Source of the DNA: Bacteroidota bacterium
GTDB lineage: Bacteria; Bacteroidota; Bacteroidia; Bacteroidales; F082
NCBI GenBank assembly: GCA_014382445.1
Contig: JACNJS010000091.1
Location: 87,373 to 151,372 of the forward strand
Length of the DNA: 64,000 nucleotides
Reading direction: 5' to 3'
Shown piece by piece: positions 7,446 through 16,682 of this stretch. Within the stretch, counting starts at the first letter, position 1, and each line of letters begins with the position of its first letter. The notes under the pieces were generated by a model, which made no database searches, was not told the origin of the DNA, and saw only the letters and a program-made list of their open reading frames with translations. The translations under genes and the position numbers were made by a program.

Positions 7446-10061
7446 TTAACGGACATTATTTAAAATACGGTTTTTTAAATACGCTATTTTGAAATTATTA
7501 TACCATCTATCCCCTAGAGTATATTCCTGTAATGCTTCATTTACAGGTTTTTGCAATTCATTATCGCGATCTGCAAACTGTTTTGCAATATCGATTGTAA
7601 CGCCTTTTATGCTTTTTGCAAGGCCTCCCTGATCTTTGAAAATTTTAACATATTGAAAACCGATATCAGGTTTGTCATTATTAAGATAGTGTATTGCTGT
7701 TACTACTGTTAATTGTGGTAATTTTTGGTTGGTGATAAAGGCAATAAGGCTGGGAAAATAAATGTCGTAGTGAAAAAGATCGTGATAATTATAGTAGTCT
7801 ATCAAACTGATATACTGGTCGATTACATCCAAATATCCTTTATTAAACAGCTTTTCAGATATGTTATTGTATTGCTTATAAAAATACAATACGCTACTAT
7901 ACTGATTAATTAGTTCCTGAACTTCTGTGTCCGATATATTACATTCGGGATAAGTAACCACGAGCAATTCAGCTTCATTTAATAGTACGCTTATCCTATT
8001 GAACTGCTTGTTTTTAACAGCAATATGTATTTTCTTTATTGCATCAGAATATTTAATTTTATGGGATAAGCACGTGCGTGATACCATTTGATCATTAAGC
8101 TCTTCTATTGCCAGGTTAATTTTGTTATTGTTATTGGAAAAATATTCCTCATTAAGTCTGGCCGCATCATCATATATGTTTTCGGCTTCAAACATTCTAT
8201 TAGCCCATGTATGATACTTTCCCTGATCAATTAATTTAATTATTTCAGGTTCAGCGGCTAGCTTAATTAATCTATCTAATTCAATTAAATCTCCACTCAA
8301 GTGTTGCTGTATAGATTTGGCATTTAGTAAGTTATCCAACGCCATTTCAGGTTGTTTGGCATCGATGAGAATTTCACCGCGTTGCAAAAATTCCAGAAAT
8401 AATGAATATGATAGCTTATCAAACCTACTATTCTTACTTCCCAAATAGGAAGAATTATCTGATAAATACCGTGTTGCTGATAAAAATTGCTGGTAAGCGT
8501 CAGGAAATTGCCCTTCTCCAATAAGCTCTTCAAGTTTATTTAATTTTAAGTTTAATTTTCCGCGATGTGCAGAAGCTAAAGCTGTTTCAATCAATGTACA
8601 TTGCGATGAGTTATTGAGCTTTGTGCAAATTCTTGTTCCGGCGTCGAGTCGCACTAAAGCGTTTTCAAATTCTCCAGCGTCAATATATTGCAATGCGATT
8701 TCATACTGCAATTTTAAATAACTGTTAAACGTAGAATCGGGTAAATTTACATCAGCAATTATATTTAAGTTTGCATCAAATACATCATCGGCTTTATTAA
8801 AATATATTGAAGCTAATTCTATATTATTTGCCCTAAAGGCAACATTACCAACACTAAGATATGATGATGCTACACCATCTAATGCTATTAATACTGCTGA
8901 ATAGTATTCGGGAGTTATAACTGCATTAAACCAATTATGGATTTTAAGAGAATTGTTAAGAATCAATAAGGCATCTGTAAAATTATCATCAGCACTAAGT
9001 TCATTAGCTATATTAACAAATTCATCAAAAATGCACTGAGTTAGCCTTCTTGATTCAATTGAATTTGTGCTATTGTAAAATTCAGTTACTAATCTTAGAT
9101 TTTCTTTGGCATTTTCATTCGTGTCAATTTTGGCAAACTCTTCATATGCAGATGCATCGGCAGGCTGTAATAGCTTAGCTTTTTTTAGGTGCTGTGATGA
9201 CAGTTCGCAGTAATAGCTGCAAAAATCCATTGGGTTTAATCTCTCATGCCCAATACTCGAAATTTGTTGACTAAAGAGAGTAGTTGCCCGATTTGATAAC
9301 CGCTGGAGCTTCTTATTTAATTTTAATAAGCCTATCGGATCAAAGTTTTCCAGATTTAGACTTGTCGTGAAATTATGGCCGCTGATGTAGTTATCAACTC
9401 TGTTAATTTCAATTTTACCAATAAATATTTTCTCAACAGTTTGATTATTAGTAACAATGTGTTTATTATTTTCATTTATAAGATCATCCAATAGTTTTCC
9501 ATAGGAATAATAATAATCAATATTTTTAGTAAGATTCTGAAGTTTCTGAAACTGTATCTCATCATAATAAAACTGTAAATCAGAAATGGATGCGCTTACA
9601 TCTCCGATATTAGATGAAAGATAATCGGTTAGATCTATTGTTAAGGTTTTGCCCGTGGTAGAGCCTGATATAGCTATAATATCCCGCTTATGCCTTCCAT
9701 TATATAATGTTAAATTGGCATTAAACCCAGATGGCCATAACATGGAATCCACATTAAAATCCCTTAATGTCAAATTTCCCTCAAGGCTTACTCCTGTCAT
9801 ACTAATTTTTGCTGATAAGTTGTTATCTGTATCAAGTGATATCCTTATCATTATCCGTGCTTTAGCGTCTAATGATATTTGGCGGATATCAATGTTGTTT
9901 TTGTAACCAAGCATGGAAAATATTTCTTTACCGAATCCATTTTCAGATAGTTTACTGTAGTTAATTTTTTCCCTAACTATTGCATTCGATTCAAAATACT
10001 CCTGTGAATAACCTGCAAACACCAATAGAAAAGAAAATAAAAAGGAAACCTGTTTAATCAT
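7446..10061 (-). CDS. Large secreted protein of unknown function, helical-repeat rich
   Basis: An 871-residue protein with a signal peptide (MIKQVSFLFSFLLVFAGYSQ). The first ~190 residues are beta-rich (repeated I/V-S-L/T stretches). The rest is strongly helical with TPR-like pairs, for example YLSVGNVAFRANNIELASIYFNKADDVF and a similar unit at EIALQYIDAGEFENALVRLD. I do not recognise a named family. It is probably periplasmic or at the outer membrane. It is transcribed divergently from the C10 protease, and a well-formed promoter lies at 10081-10110. No sorting domain is visible at its C-terminus. Confidence 0.8.
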   Translation of the reverse strand: MIKQVSFLFSFLLVFAGYSQEYFESNAIVREKINYSKLSENGFGKEIFSMLGYKNNIDIRQISLDAKARIMIRISLDTDNNLSAKISMTGVSLEGNLTLRDFNVDSMLWPSGFNANLTLYNGRHKRDIIAISGSTTGKTLTIDLTDYLSSNIGDVSASISDLQFYYDEIQFQKLQNLTKNIDYYYSYGKLLDDLINENNKHIVTNNQTVEKIFIGKIEINRVDNYISGHNFTTSLNLENFDPIGLLKLNKKLQRLSNRATTLFSQQISSIGHERLNPMDFCSYYCELSSQHLKKAKLLQPADASAYEEFAKIDTNENAKENLRLVTEFYNSTNSIESRRLTQCIFDEFVNIANELSADDNFTDALLILNNSLKIHNWFNAVITPEYYSAVLIALDGVASSYLSVGNVAFRANNIELASIYFNKADDVFDANLNIIADVNLPDSTFNSYLKLQYEIALQYIDAGEFENALVRLDAGTRICTKLNNSSQCTLIETALASAHRGKLNLKLNKLEELIGEGQFPDAYQQFLSATRYLSDNSSYLGSKNSRFDKLSYSLFLEFLQRGEILIDAKQPEMALDNLLNAKSIQQHLSGDLIELDRLIKLAAEPEIIKLIDQGKYHTWANRMFEAENIYDDAARLNEEYFSNNNNKINLAIEELNDQMVSRTCLSHKIKYSDAIKKIHIAVKNKQFNRISVLLNEAELLVVTYPECNISDTEVQELINQYSSVLYFYKQYNNISEKLFNKGYLDVIDQYISLIDYYNYHDLFHYDIYFPSLIAFITNQKLPQLTVVTAIHYLNNDKPDIGFQYVKIFKDQGGLAKSIKGVTIDIAKQFADRDNELQKPVNEALQEYTLGDRWYNNFKIAYLKNRILNNVR

Positions 10062-10080
10062 ACTCTGCGAAAATATCGTG

Positions 10081-10110
10081 CAAATGTATTGAAGGTAATT
10101 GCAAACACAA
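10081..10110 (-). promoter_or_regulatory. Promoter of the 871-residue secreted protein
   Basis: Minus strand: -33 TTG (10108-10110), 19-base spacer, -7 TACATTTG (10081-10088). This is an exact Bacteroidota-type promoter with a short 5' leader to the start at 10061. Confidence 0.75.
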
Positions 10111-10130
10111 AGTGATATTTAAAAAATAAA

Positions 10131-10138
10131 TACCTTTG
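10131..10138 (+). promoter_or_regulatory. -7 element of the C10 protease gene
   Basis: TACCTTTG matches TAnnTTTG and lies 28 bases before the start. No good TTG is found at the expected -33, so the promoter may be weak or need an activator. Confidence 0.5.
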
Positions 10139-10166
10139 AATTTATTAATTAAACCGAAAATCTGTA

Positions 10167-12269
10167 ATGATGATTAAAAGAATTACACTGGTATCATTTG
10201 CCATACTGATTATGCTACCTCAAGTACTAGCTAAAGAAGTAACTGCTGATAAGGCAAGATTGGTTGCACATAATTTTTATTTTAAAAGGAATAATCAAAG
10301 CATGCGGCTGGACTATACTGATAAATTTATTGATAATGTGTTTCCAATAAATATTAAAGCAAAAAATGTAATCTATTTTATTAATTTTTTAAAAGGGGGG
10401 TGGGTTGCTGTAAGTGCTTCAGATGCTATTATGCCGGTTCTTGCATATTCGTTTGCAGGTAGTTATAGTCAGCTAAATCCTCCTGCAAACTTTTTATCAT
10501 GGATTTCGCAATACAATAATCATATTTACTATGCACTAACTGAAGATTTACAGCCAAATTCTGATGTAAATAAACTTTGGTCATATTATTTAACTGATGT
10601 ACCACATAACTTGTTAAGAAACAATAACAGCAGAAGTATTGAACCACTTTTAACTACAACCTGGGACCAGGGTTTATATTATAATGAAATGTGCCCTTCT
10701 GATCCGGGGGGCCCGGGAGGTCATTGTTATGCCGGTTGTGTTCCTACTACCATGGGGCAGGTTTGTAATTATTTCAGATTTCCGCAAACAGGAACAGGCT
10801 CTTACTCATATCAGTGTCCGCCATATGGAGAATTAAGTGCTGATTTCGGAAATTCAAATTATAACTGGAATGAAATGCCCGTTAACCTTACAACAAATAG
10901 TTTGGCTACTGCACAGATATTATATCATTTAGGTGTGTCGTGCGATTTAGTATACGGCCCTAATGGTTCAGGTATGTATAACCATAAGGCCGCCTATGCG
11001 CTTCGTACGTTTTTTAAATATTCACCCGAAACGCAATATGTTTATCGCGACAGTACAAATTTAAACTGGGATAGCTTACTAATTTCTCATCTCGACAGAA
11101 AGATACCAATGTATTATGCCGGTTGGTCGATTCCTAATGTTGCTGGCCATGCATTTGTTTGTGATGGCTACCAGGATAGCAGTTATTTTCATTTTAACTG
11201 GGGGTGGAGTGGCTCGTATGATGGTTATTTTTACACCGGTTATCTTACGCCAGGTGGTAGCAACTTCAACCTTGCACAGGAAGTAATTATTAATTGTTTT
11301 CCCGATACAGTTAATTATCAATATCCTGCTTATTGTATTGGGGCAGATACACTAGTTGGGATAGGCGGAACACTGGATGATGGAAGTGGTCCTGTTTATA
11401 ATTATGACGACAATTTGAATTGCAGCTGGCTTATTTCTCCTTTCGACTCCGTTAATTTTATCACACTTGAGTTCATAAAATTTAACACGAATGAAAAGGA
11501 CACACTTTTTATCTATGACGGTAATTCTGCGGAAGCTCAGTTACTTGGTTCGTTTTCAGGGAGTAGTGTTCCTTCAGATCTAGTTTCGTCGGGCGATGAA
11601 CTTTTTATTAATTTTATAACTGATAATGATATTACTGACGAAGGGTGGTTAATAAGTTACTCATCCAGTATTCCCCAATACTGTGGTAATACAATGATTA
11701 CTGCACCATTCGATACAATTTCGGATGGAAGCGGCCCTGCTAATTATCATAACCTCACAATGTGTTTGTGGATAATTCAGCCTGAAGCAGGATTAGATAT
11801 CACGTTGAATTTTATTGAGTTTAGTACTGAAGAAGGTCATGACTTTGTTAGTATTTATGATGGAAACGATAAGATAGGCCAATTTTCGGGAAGTGAGTTA
11901 CCTGATGAGCTAACTGCTACGAGTGGAATTATGACGATTGCTTTTTCAACCAATTCCTCAATAACCGATACTGGTTGGGAGGCACATTATACAACATCGC
12001 CGGTAGGCTCCGGTGAATTGGAAGTAATAAATGAAATGAAAGTGTTTCCAAATCCTGCTAACAAATTGATTAATATCGAATTAAACGAAACTGTTGTATT
12101 TACAGATGTTTACATTTACGATATCTACGGTAAGATAGTTTTGAAAAGCGATGACAACGATTGCAAATCGATCGTTGTTAATACTTCCGGTTTACAGAGA
12201 GGAATATACTTTGTAAAGATCACTACTAAAAATCAAACCACAATAAAAAAAGTAATAATAAAGCAATGA
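10167..12269 (+). CDS. Secreted C10 (streptopain-like) cysteine protease with two CUB-like domains and T9SS sorting domain
   Basis: Extracellular protease of 700 residues. It has a signal peptide (about 1-22), an inhibitory Spi-type propeptide (KEVTADKARLVAHNFYF onward), and a C10 catalytic domain. That domain carries nucleophile Cys191 in AGCVPTTMGQ, His328 in AGHAFVCDGY and the oxyanion/Trp motif FNWGWSG (341-348), which are the residues used by SpeB. Two tandem CUB-like domains follow (each starting near C-x-G and DGSGP, about 385-490 and 500-605). The last ~75 residues are a type A T9SS sorting domain (KVFPNPANKLINIEL ... GIYFVKI). It should be exported by T9SS and anchored at the surface or released. 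Confidence 0.93.
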   Translation: MMIKRITLVSFAILIMLPQVLAKEVTADKARLVAHNFYFKRNNQSMRLDYTDKFIDNVFPINIKAKNVIYFINFLKGGWVAVSASDAIMPVLAYSFAGSYSQLNPPANFLSWISQYNNHIYYALTEDLQPNSDVNKLWSYYLTDVPHNLLRNNNSRSIEPLLTTTWDQGLYYNEMCPSDPGGPGGHCYAGCVPTTMGQVCNYFRFPQTGTGSYSYQCPPYGELSADFGNSNYNWNEMPVNLTTNSLATAQILYHLGVSCDLVYGPNGSGMYNHKAAYALRTFFKYSPETQYVYRDSTNLNWDSLLISHLDRKIPMYYAGWSIPNVAGHAFVCDGYQDSSYFHFNWGWSGSYDGYFYTGYLTPGGSNFNLAQEVIINCFPDTVNYQYPAYCIGADTLVGIGGTLDDGSGPVYNYDDNLNCSWLISPFDSVNFITLEFIKFNTNEKDTLFIYDGNSAEAQLLGSFSGSSVPSDLVSSGDELFINFITDNDITDEGWLISYSSSIPQYCGNTMITAPFDTISDGSGPANYHNLTMCLWIIQPEAGLDITLNFIEFSTEEGHDFVSIYDGNDKIGQFSGSELPDELTATSGIMTIAFSTNSSITDTGWEAHYTTSPVGSGELEVINEMKVFPNPANKLINIELNETVVFTDVYIYDIYGKIVLKSDDNDCKSIVVNTSGLQRGIYFVKITTKNQTTIKKVIIKQ

Positions 12270-12273
12270 AACT

Positions 12274-12984
12274 TTAGAAGTTTGGCTTTAGGGAGTATTT
12301 TGTATAGAAATCTTCAATAACTTTTACCGCTTCTTCCACTGTATCAACTAACTGAAAAATTTTGAGGTCCCCAGTGCTGATGTTTCCTTCTTTAAGTAGC
12401 CTTTCATGTATCCAATCAATAAGTCCGCTCCAATAATCTTTATTTATCATTACAATTGGAAAATTCACAAGCTTATCGGTTTGGATAAGCGTAATAGCTT
12501 CAAATAATTCATCCAAAGTTCCAAACCCTCCCGGTAATACAATATATCCCTGCGAATATCTCATAAACATAAGCTTACGCGTAAAGAAATAGTCGAATTT
12601 AATTAATTTATCAGGATCAATATAACTGTTGGCCACCTGCTCAAAAGGTAGGCTAATATTTAAACCAACCGATTTACCCCCGGCAATATGAGCACCTTTA
12701 TTAGCTGCTTCCATAACTCCGGGTCCTCCACCGGTAATAATACCAAAACCTTTTTTTGTAAGAAGGTAGGCAACTTCTTCAGCGGTTTGGTAGTATTCAT
12801 CGCCCATTTTGGTACGTGCCGAACCAAATACTGCAACACAAGGTCCTATTTTTGCAAGAGTTTCGTACCCATCAACAACTTCCGACATAATTTTAAAAAC
12901 CGACCATGAGTCGTTAGCCTTTATCTGATCCCATGATTTTGGTTTAAATTCCGCACGCATCCTGGCAATTTCATCCTTATTCAT
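12274..12984 (-). CDS. LOG-family / TIGR00730 Rossmann-fold nucleotide hydrolase
   Basis: A 236-residue member of the lysine-decarboxylase-like LOG family, with GGGPGVMEAANKGA and the hallmark PGGFGTLDELFEAITLIQT. Plant LOG and several bacterial homologues release the base from nucleoside 5'-monophosphates, including cytokinin nucleotides. The PGGxGTxxE motif is complete, so activity is likely; the natural substrate is not known. It follows uvrA by 27 bases on the same strand and may be cotranscribed. Older annotations call such proteins lysine decarboxylases, which is wrong. Confidence 0.88.
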   Translation of the reverse strand: MNKDEIARMRAEFKPKSWDQIKANDSWSVFKIMSEVVDGYETLAKIGPCVAVFGSARTKMGDEYYQTAEEVAYLLTKKGFGIITGGGPGVMEAANKGAHIAGGKSVGLNISLPFEQVANSYIDPDKLIKFDYFFTRKLMFMRYSQGYIVLPGGFGTLDELFEAITLIQTDKLVNFPIVMINKDYWSGLIDWIHERLLKEGNISTGDLKIFQLVDTVEEAVKVIEDFYTKYSLKPNF

Positions 12985-13011
12985 ATCAATATGATTTAAT
13001 ATTTCTGTTTA

Positions 13012-15882
13012 TCAGTTATTTTGGTTCTCACATCCGGCTCCTGCATCCTTCAATTCTTTTTTAATATAATACGCAGTTTTACTGGCAGTATTGTTCATTA
13101 TTTCTTCAGGTGTACCTTCACAAAGTATCGCACCACCACTTTCGCCACCCTCAGGACCCAAGTCGATTATATGATCGGCTACCTTAATCACTTCCATGTT
13201 ATGTTCAATAATAATAATTGTATTACCCTTATTTACCAGCTTATCAAGTACTCCAAGCAATACTTTTACATCTTCAAAATGTAGTCCTGTAGTCGGTTCA
13301 TCAAGAATATACAGAGTGTTGCCCGTATCTTTTTTCGATAATTCGGCAGCCAGCTTTACCCTCTGTGCCTCACCTCCCGAAATTGTGGTTGACGATTGCC
13401 CAAGTGTAATATATCCTAAACCTACATCCTGTAAAGCTACCAACTTACTGGTTATAAAGTGTATATTTTTGAAAAACTCACTTGCCTGGTTCATTGTCAT
13501 ATTAAGGACATCGTTAATAGATTTGCCTTTATATCTCACTTCCAGAGTTTCGCGGTTATATCTTTTGCCCTGACAATCGTTACAATGAACATAAACATCA
13601 GGCAAAAAGTTCATCTCAATAGTTTGAACGCCAGCTCCTTTGCATGTTTCGCAACGACCTCCCTTTACGTTAAAAGAAAATCGACCTGGTTTGTAGCCCC
13701 TTATTTTAGATTCAGGAAGACTGCCATAAAGCTTTCTTATTTCATCAAATACTTTCGTGTATGTAGCAGGATTAGAACGTGGAGTGCGCCCAATTGGCGA
13801 CTGATCGATTTCAATAACTTTGTCGATATTATCAATTCCTTCAATTGAATGATAGGGCAGGGGGTCTTTTAAAGAACGATAAAAATGATTGCTTAGAATG
13901 GGATAGAGGGTGTTATTAATTAAGGATGATTTGCCACTGCCCGAAACGCCGGTCACGCATATAAATTTCCCAAGCGGAAATTGTACATCAACATTTTTAA
14001 GATTGTTACCCGCTGCGCCTTTTAAAGATATATATTTTGAATTTCCCTCTCTTCTGTGCTTCGGTATTTGAATTTTACGTCTGCCAACAAGATAATCGGC
14101 TGTTACTGAACCGTTTTTTTTAATTGTCTCAGGAGGTCCCTGGGCTACAATTTCACCCCCATGTCTGCCGGCACCCGGGCCTATGTCAATAATATGATCC
14201 GCTGCTAATATTGTATCTTTATCATGCTCAACAACTATTACAGAATTCCCAATATCCCGTAAATTTTTTAATGCTTCTATAAGTTTCAAATTGTCATGTT
14301 GGTGAAGACCAATGCTTGGTTCATCGAGAATATACAATACTCCTGTTAACTGCGAACCTATTTGAGTTGCAAGCCTAATACGCTGCGATTCGCCACCTGA
14401 CAGGCTTCTTGCGGGTCTGTAAAGGTTAAGATAACCAATACCAACATCGAGTAAAAAGTCGAGCCTTGTATTTATTTCTCTAATAATTTCATGGGCAATT
14501 GTTTTTTGATTTACATCCATTTTCTCCTCAGCCGTATTCATCCATAACCGAAGTTTTGAAATGTCCATTTGAGAAAGTTCTGCGATATTTTGCCCGCCAA
14601 TAATAAAGTTTAACGATTCTTTCTTTAAGCGTGCTCCTCCACAATCATCACATGTGTGCCTGTTTGTAAACGAATTTGCCCACCTCCTTGAAATATGAGA
14701 TGAATTTTCGCTGCTGAAATTTTCAATATATTTTATTATTCCCTCAAACGAAAGGGTATAGGTTGATGTGATTCCAAGATATTCTTTTTTTACTTCAAAG
14801 GTTTGATTTGATCCGTGCAATATAGTATGAATAGCCTGCTCAGGAATATCACTAATGGGTGTGTTCATTGTGAAACCGTATTTCAGTCCAATTGCTTCAA
14901 TCTGATTAAAAACCCAATTATTTTTGTATTCACCTAAAGGTGCTAATCCTCCACGTTTGATGCTTAACGTTGCATCGGGCATTATTTTTTTTAAGTTTAC
15001 TTCTTTAACAAACCCAAGACCGCTGCAGCGTTCACAAGCACCATAGGGTGAATTGAATGAGAAAGTATTAGGTTCGGGTTCATCGTACGACATCCCTGTT
15101 GTGGGACACATTAGCTTGCTACTAAAATGCCTAATAATATCAGTATCTTCATCAATTATCATTAAAGAGCCCTTCCCTAACTTCATAGCAGTTTTAACGG
15201 TACGTTTTACCCTGTCACTCTGGTCAGGATTTATTTGTAACCTGTCTATCACTGCCTCAATATCATGAACTTTATATCGGTCTAATTGTAAGCCAAAAGA
15301 AATTTCACGTATTTCTGAATCAACTCTTACTTTTAAAAAGCCCTGTTGGCGGGTTTGCTCAAAAAGTTCTCTGTAGTGACCTTTACGTCCTTTAACAAGT
15401 GGCGATAGTACGCTTATCTTTTTTCCATCGAATTCCTTAAGGATTATTTCTGAAATTTGTTCTTCATTATAATGTACCATTATCTCGCCTGTGGCGAATG
15501 AATATGCTTTTGATGCTCTTGCATATAAGAGGCGAAGGTAATCGTAAACTTCTGTTATGGTTCCTACTGTTGATCTCGGATTTTTGTTAACTGATTTTTG
15601 CTCGATTGAAATAACAGGGCTGAGTCCGGTAATACTATCAACATCAGGTCGTTCCATATTGCCGATAAATTGCCGTGCATAAGCCGATAAAGTTTCCATA
15701 TAACGACGCTGACCCTCAGCATATATTGTATCGAATGCAAGCGATGATTTTCCACTTCCACTAAGACCTGTAATAACAACCAACCTGTTGCTTGGGATGC
15801 TTACATCAATGTTCTTCAAGTTGTGAACACGAGCTCCAAGTACTTCTAACTTGCCGTTTTCAATATATTTTGTTTTGCTCAT
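13012..15882 (-). CDS. uvrA: Excinuclease ABC subunit A
   Basis: Damage-recognition ATPase of nucleotide excision repair. The 956 residues match the family's ~940. Two ABC modules are seen: Walker A GLSGSGKSSLAFDT near the N-terminus and GVSGSGKSSLINNT in the second half, signatures LSGGESQRIRLA and ISGGEAQRVKLA, and Walker B YILDEPSIGLHQ and YILDEPTTGLHF. Zinc-finger cysteine pairs are present (CERCSGLGF, CDDCGGARL, CETCKGAG, CNDCQGKRY). It acts with UvrB and UvrC, which are not in this window. A minus-strand -7-like TATTTTTG lies at 16010-16017. Confidence 0.98.
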   Translation of the reverse strand: MSKTKYIENGKLEVLGARVHNLKNIDVSIPSNRLVVITGLSGSGKSSLAFDTIYAEGQRRYMETLSAYARQFIGNMERPDVDSITGLSPVISIEQKSVNKNPRSTVGTITEVYDYLRLLYARASKAYSFATGEIMVHYNEEQISEIILKEFDGKKISVLSPLVKGRKGHYRELFEQTRQQGFLKVRVDSEIREISFGLQLDRYKVHDIEAVIDRLQINPDQSDRVKRTVKTAMKLGKGSLMIIDEDTDIIRHFSSKLMCPTTGMSYDEPEPNTFSFNSPYGACERCSGLGFVKEVNLKKIMPDATLSIKRGGLAPLGEYKNNWVFNQIEAIGLKYGFTMNTPISDIPEQAIHTILHGSNQTFEVKKEYLGITSTYTLSFEGIIKYIENFSSENSSHISRRWANSFTNRHTCDDCGGARLKKESLNFIIGGQNIAELSQMDISKLRLWMNTAEEKMDVNQKTIAHEIIREINTRLDFLLDVGIGYLNLYRPARSLSGGESQRIRLATQIGSQLTGVLYILDEPSIGLHQHDNLKLIEALKNLRDIGNSVIVVEHDKDTILAADHIIDIGPGAGRHGGEIVAQGPPETIKKNGSVTADYLVGRRKIQIPKHRREGNSKYISLKGAAGNNLKNVDVQFPLGKFICVTGVSGSGKSSLINNTLYPILSNHFYRSLKDPLPYHSIEGIDNIDKVIEIDQSPIGRTPRSNPATYTKVFDEIRKLYGSLPESKIRGYKPGRFSFNVKGGRCETCKGAGVQTIEMNFLPDVYVHCNDCQGKRYNRETLEVRYKGKSINDVLNMTMNQASEFFKNIHFITSKLVALQDVGLGYITLGQSSTTISGGEAQRVKLAAELSKKDTGNTLYILDEPTTGLHFEDVKVLLGVLDKLVNKGNTIIIIEHNMEVIKVADHIIDLGPEGGESGGAILCEGTPEEIMNNTASKTAYYIKKELKDAGAGCENQNN

Positions 15883-16041
15883 TTACACAAATCAATTGCT
15901 CGTAATTATTCCGTTTCGGCGTAAATTTTTTTCTCTTATGTGATATTATGATTAAAAAAGTAGGTGATTATTCATACATTATTTTTGTGTTATTACTTCA
16001 AATAAATTGCAAAAATAAGAAATTAAGCCCTTGGGGTTCGT

Positions 16042-16584
16042 TTAAAACGGACTTACAAAATCTTTAAACAGTGTACTTTCTTTATCTTTTGCTGATAGCG
16101 TGGGATTTTCAATTTTCCAATCAATATTTAAATCAGGGTCATTCCACAGTATACTTCCTTCCGATTCTTTGTTGTACACATTTGTGCACTTATAAAAGAA
16201 AACTGTGTCATCTTCCAGCGTAACAAAACCATGAGCAAAACCCGGCGGAATCCAATACATCCATTTATTATCATGATTAAGCTCAACGGAAGCCCATTGT
16301 CCGTATGTTCCAGATCCTTTTCTTAAATCAACAGCTACATCCAATACTGCTCCATTCATAACTCTAACAAGTTTACCCTGAGAATATGGGGGTTTTTGAA
16401 AATGTAATCCCCGTAGTACACCCTTGCCTGATTTTGATTCATTATCCTGAACAAAATTTTGGTCAATACCATAACTCGTAAAAGCCTCTTTATTGTACGA
16501 TTCAAAAAAATAACCTCGGTTATCTTCAAAAACTCTGGGCTTAACTATGTAAAGATCTGGTATTTTAGTTTTAACTATTTCCAT
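16042..16584 (-). CDS. rfbC: dTDP-4-dehydrorhamnose 3,5-epimerase
   Basis: Third enzyme of dTDP-L-rhamnose synthesis, for surface polysaccharide. The 180-residue cupin protein has the usual length and motifs: RGLHFQKPPYSQGKLVRV (catalytic His region), AVDLRKGSGTYGQW, and IPPGFAHGFVTLEDD. The other rml genes are not adjacent here, so it is a detached gene. It is divergent from the DUF5916 gene, with a 98-base shared upstream region. Confidence 0.95.
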   Translation of the reverse strand: MEIVKTKIPDLYIVKPRVFEDNRGYFFESYNKEAFTSYGIDQNFVQDNESKSGKGVLRGLHFQKPPYSQGKLVRVMNGAVLDVAVDLRKGSGTYGQWASVELNHDNKWMYWIPPGFAHGFVTLEDDTVFFYKCTNVYNKESEGSILWNDPDLNIDWKIENPTLSAKDKESTLFKDFVSPF

Positions 16585-16635
16585 TTGGTTATTAAATGTT
16601 TGAACAGTAAAAATAATACTTTATGTGATTCACAA

Positions 16636-16665
16636 TTGTCCGTTCATTATAAATTGGTAATTTTG
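16636..16665 (+). promoter_or_regulatory. Promoter of the DUF5916 gene
   Basis: -33 TTG (16636-16638), 19-base spacer, -7 TAATTTTG (16658-16665), 17 bases before the start at 16683. The elements and spacing match the Bacteroidota consensus exactly. Confidence 0.75.
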
Positions 16666-16682
16666 CCGCTTTTAATTTTGTA

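Noticed and set aside
12274..12984. Lysine decarboxylase
   Set aside because: PGGxGTxxE is the nucleotide-hydrolase motif of the LOG family; the old name is a known misannotation.
13196..13848. Plus-strand frames of 125 and 129 residues
   Set aside because: They lie wholly inside uvrA on the opposite strand, and their translations are unlike any family.
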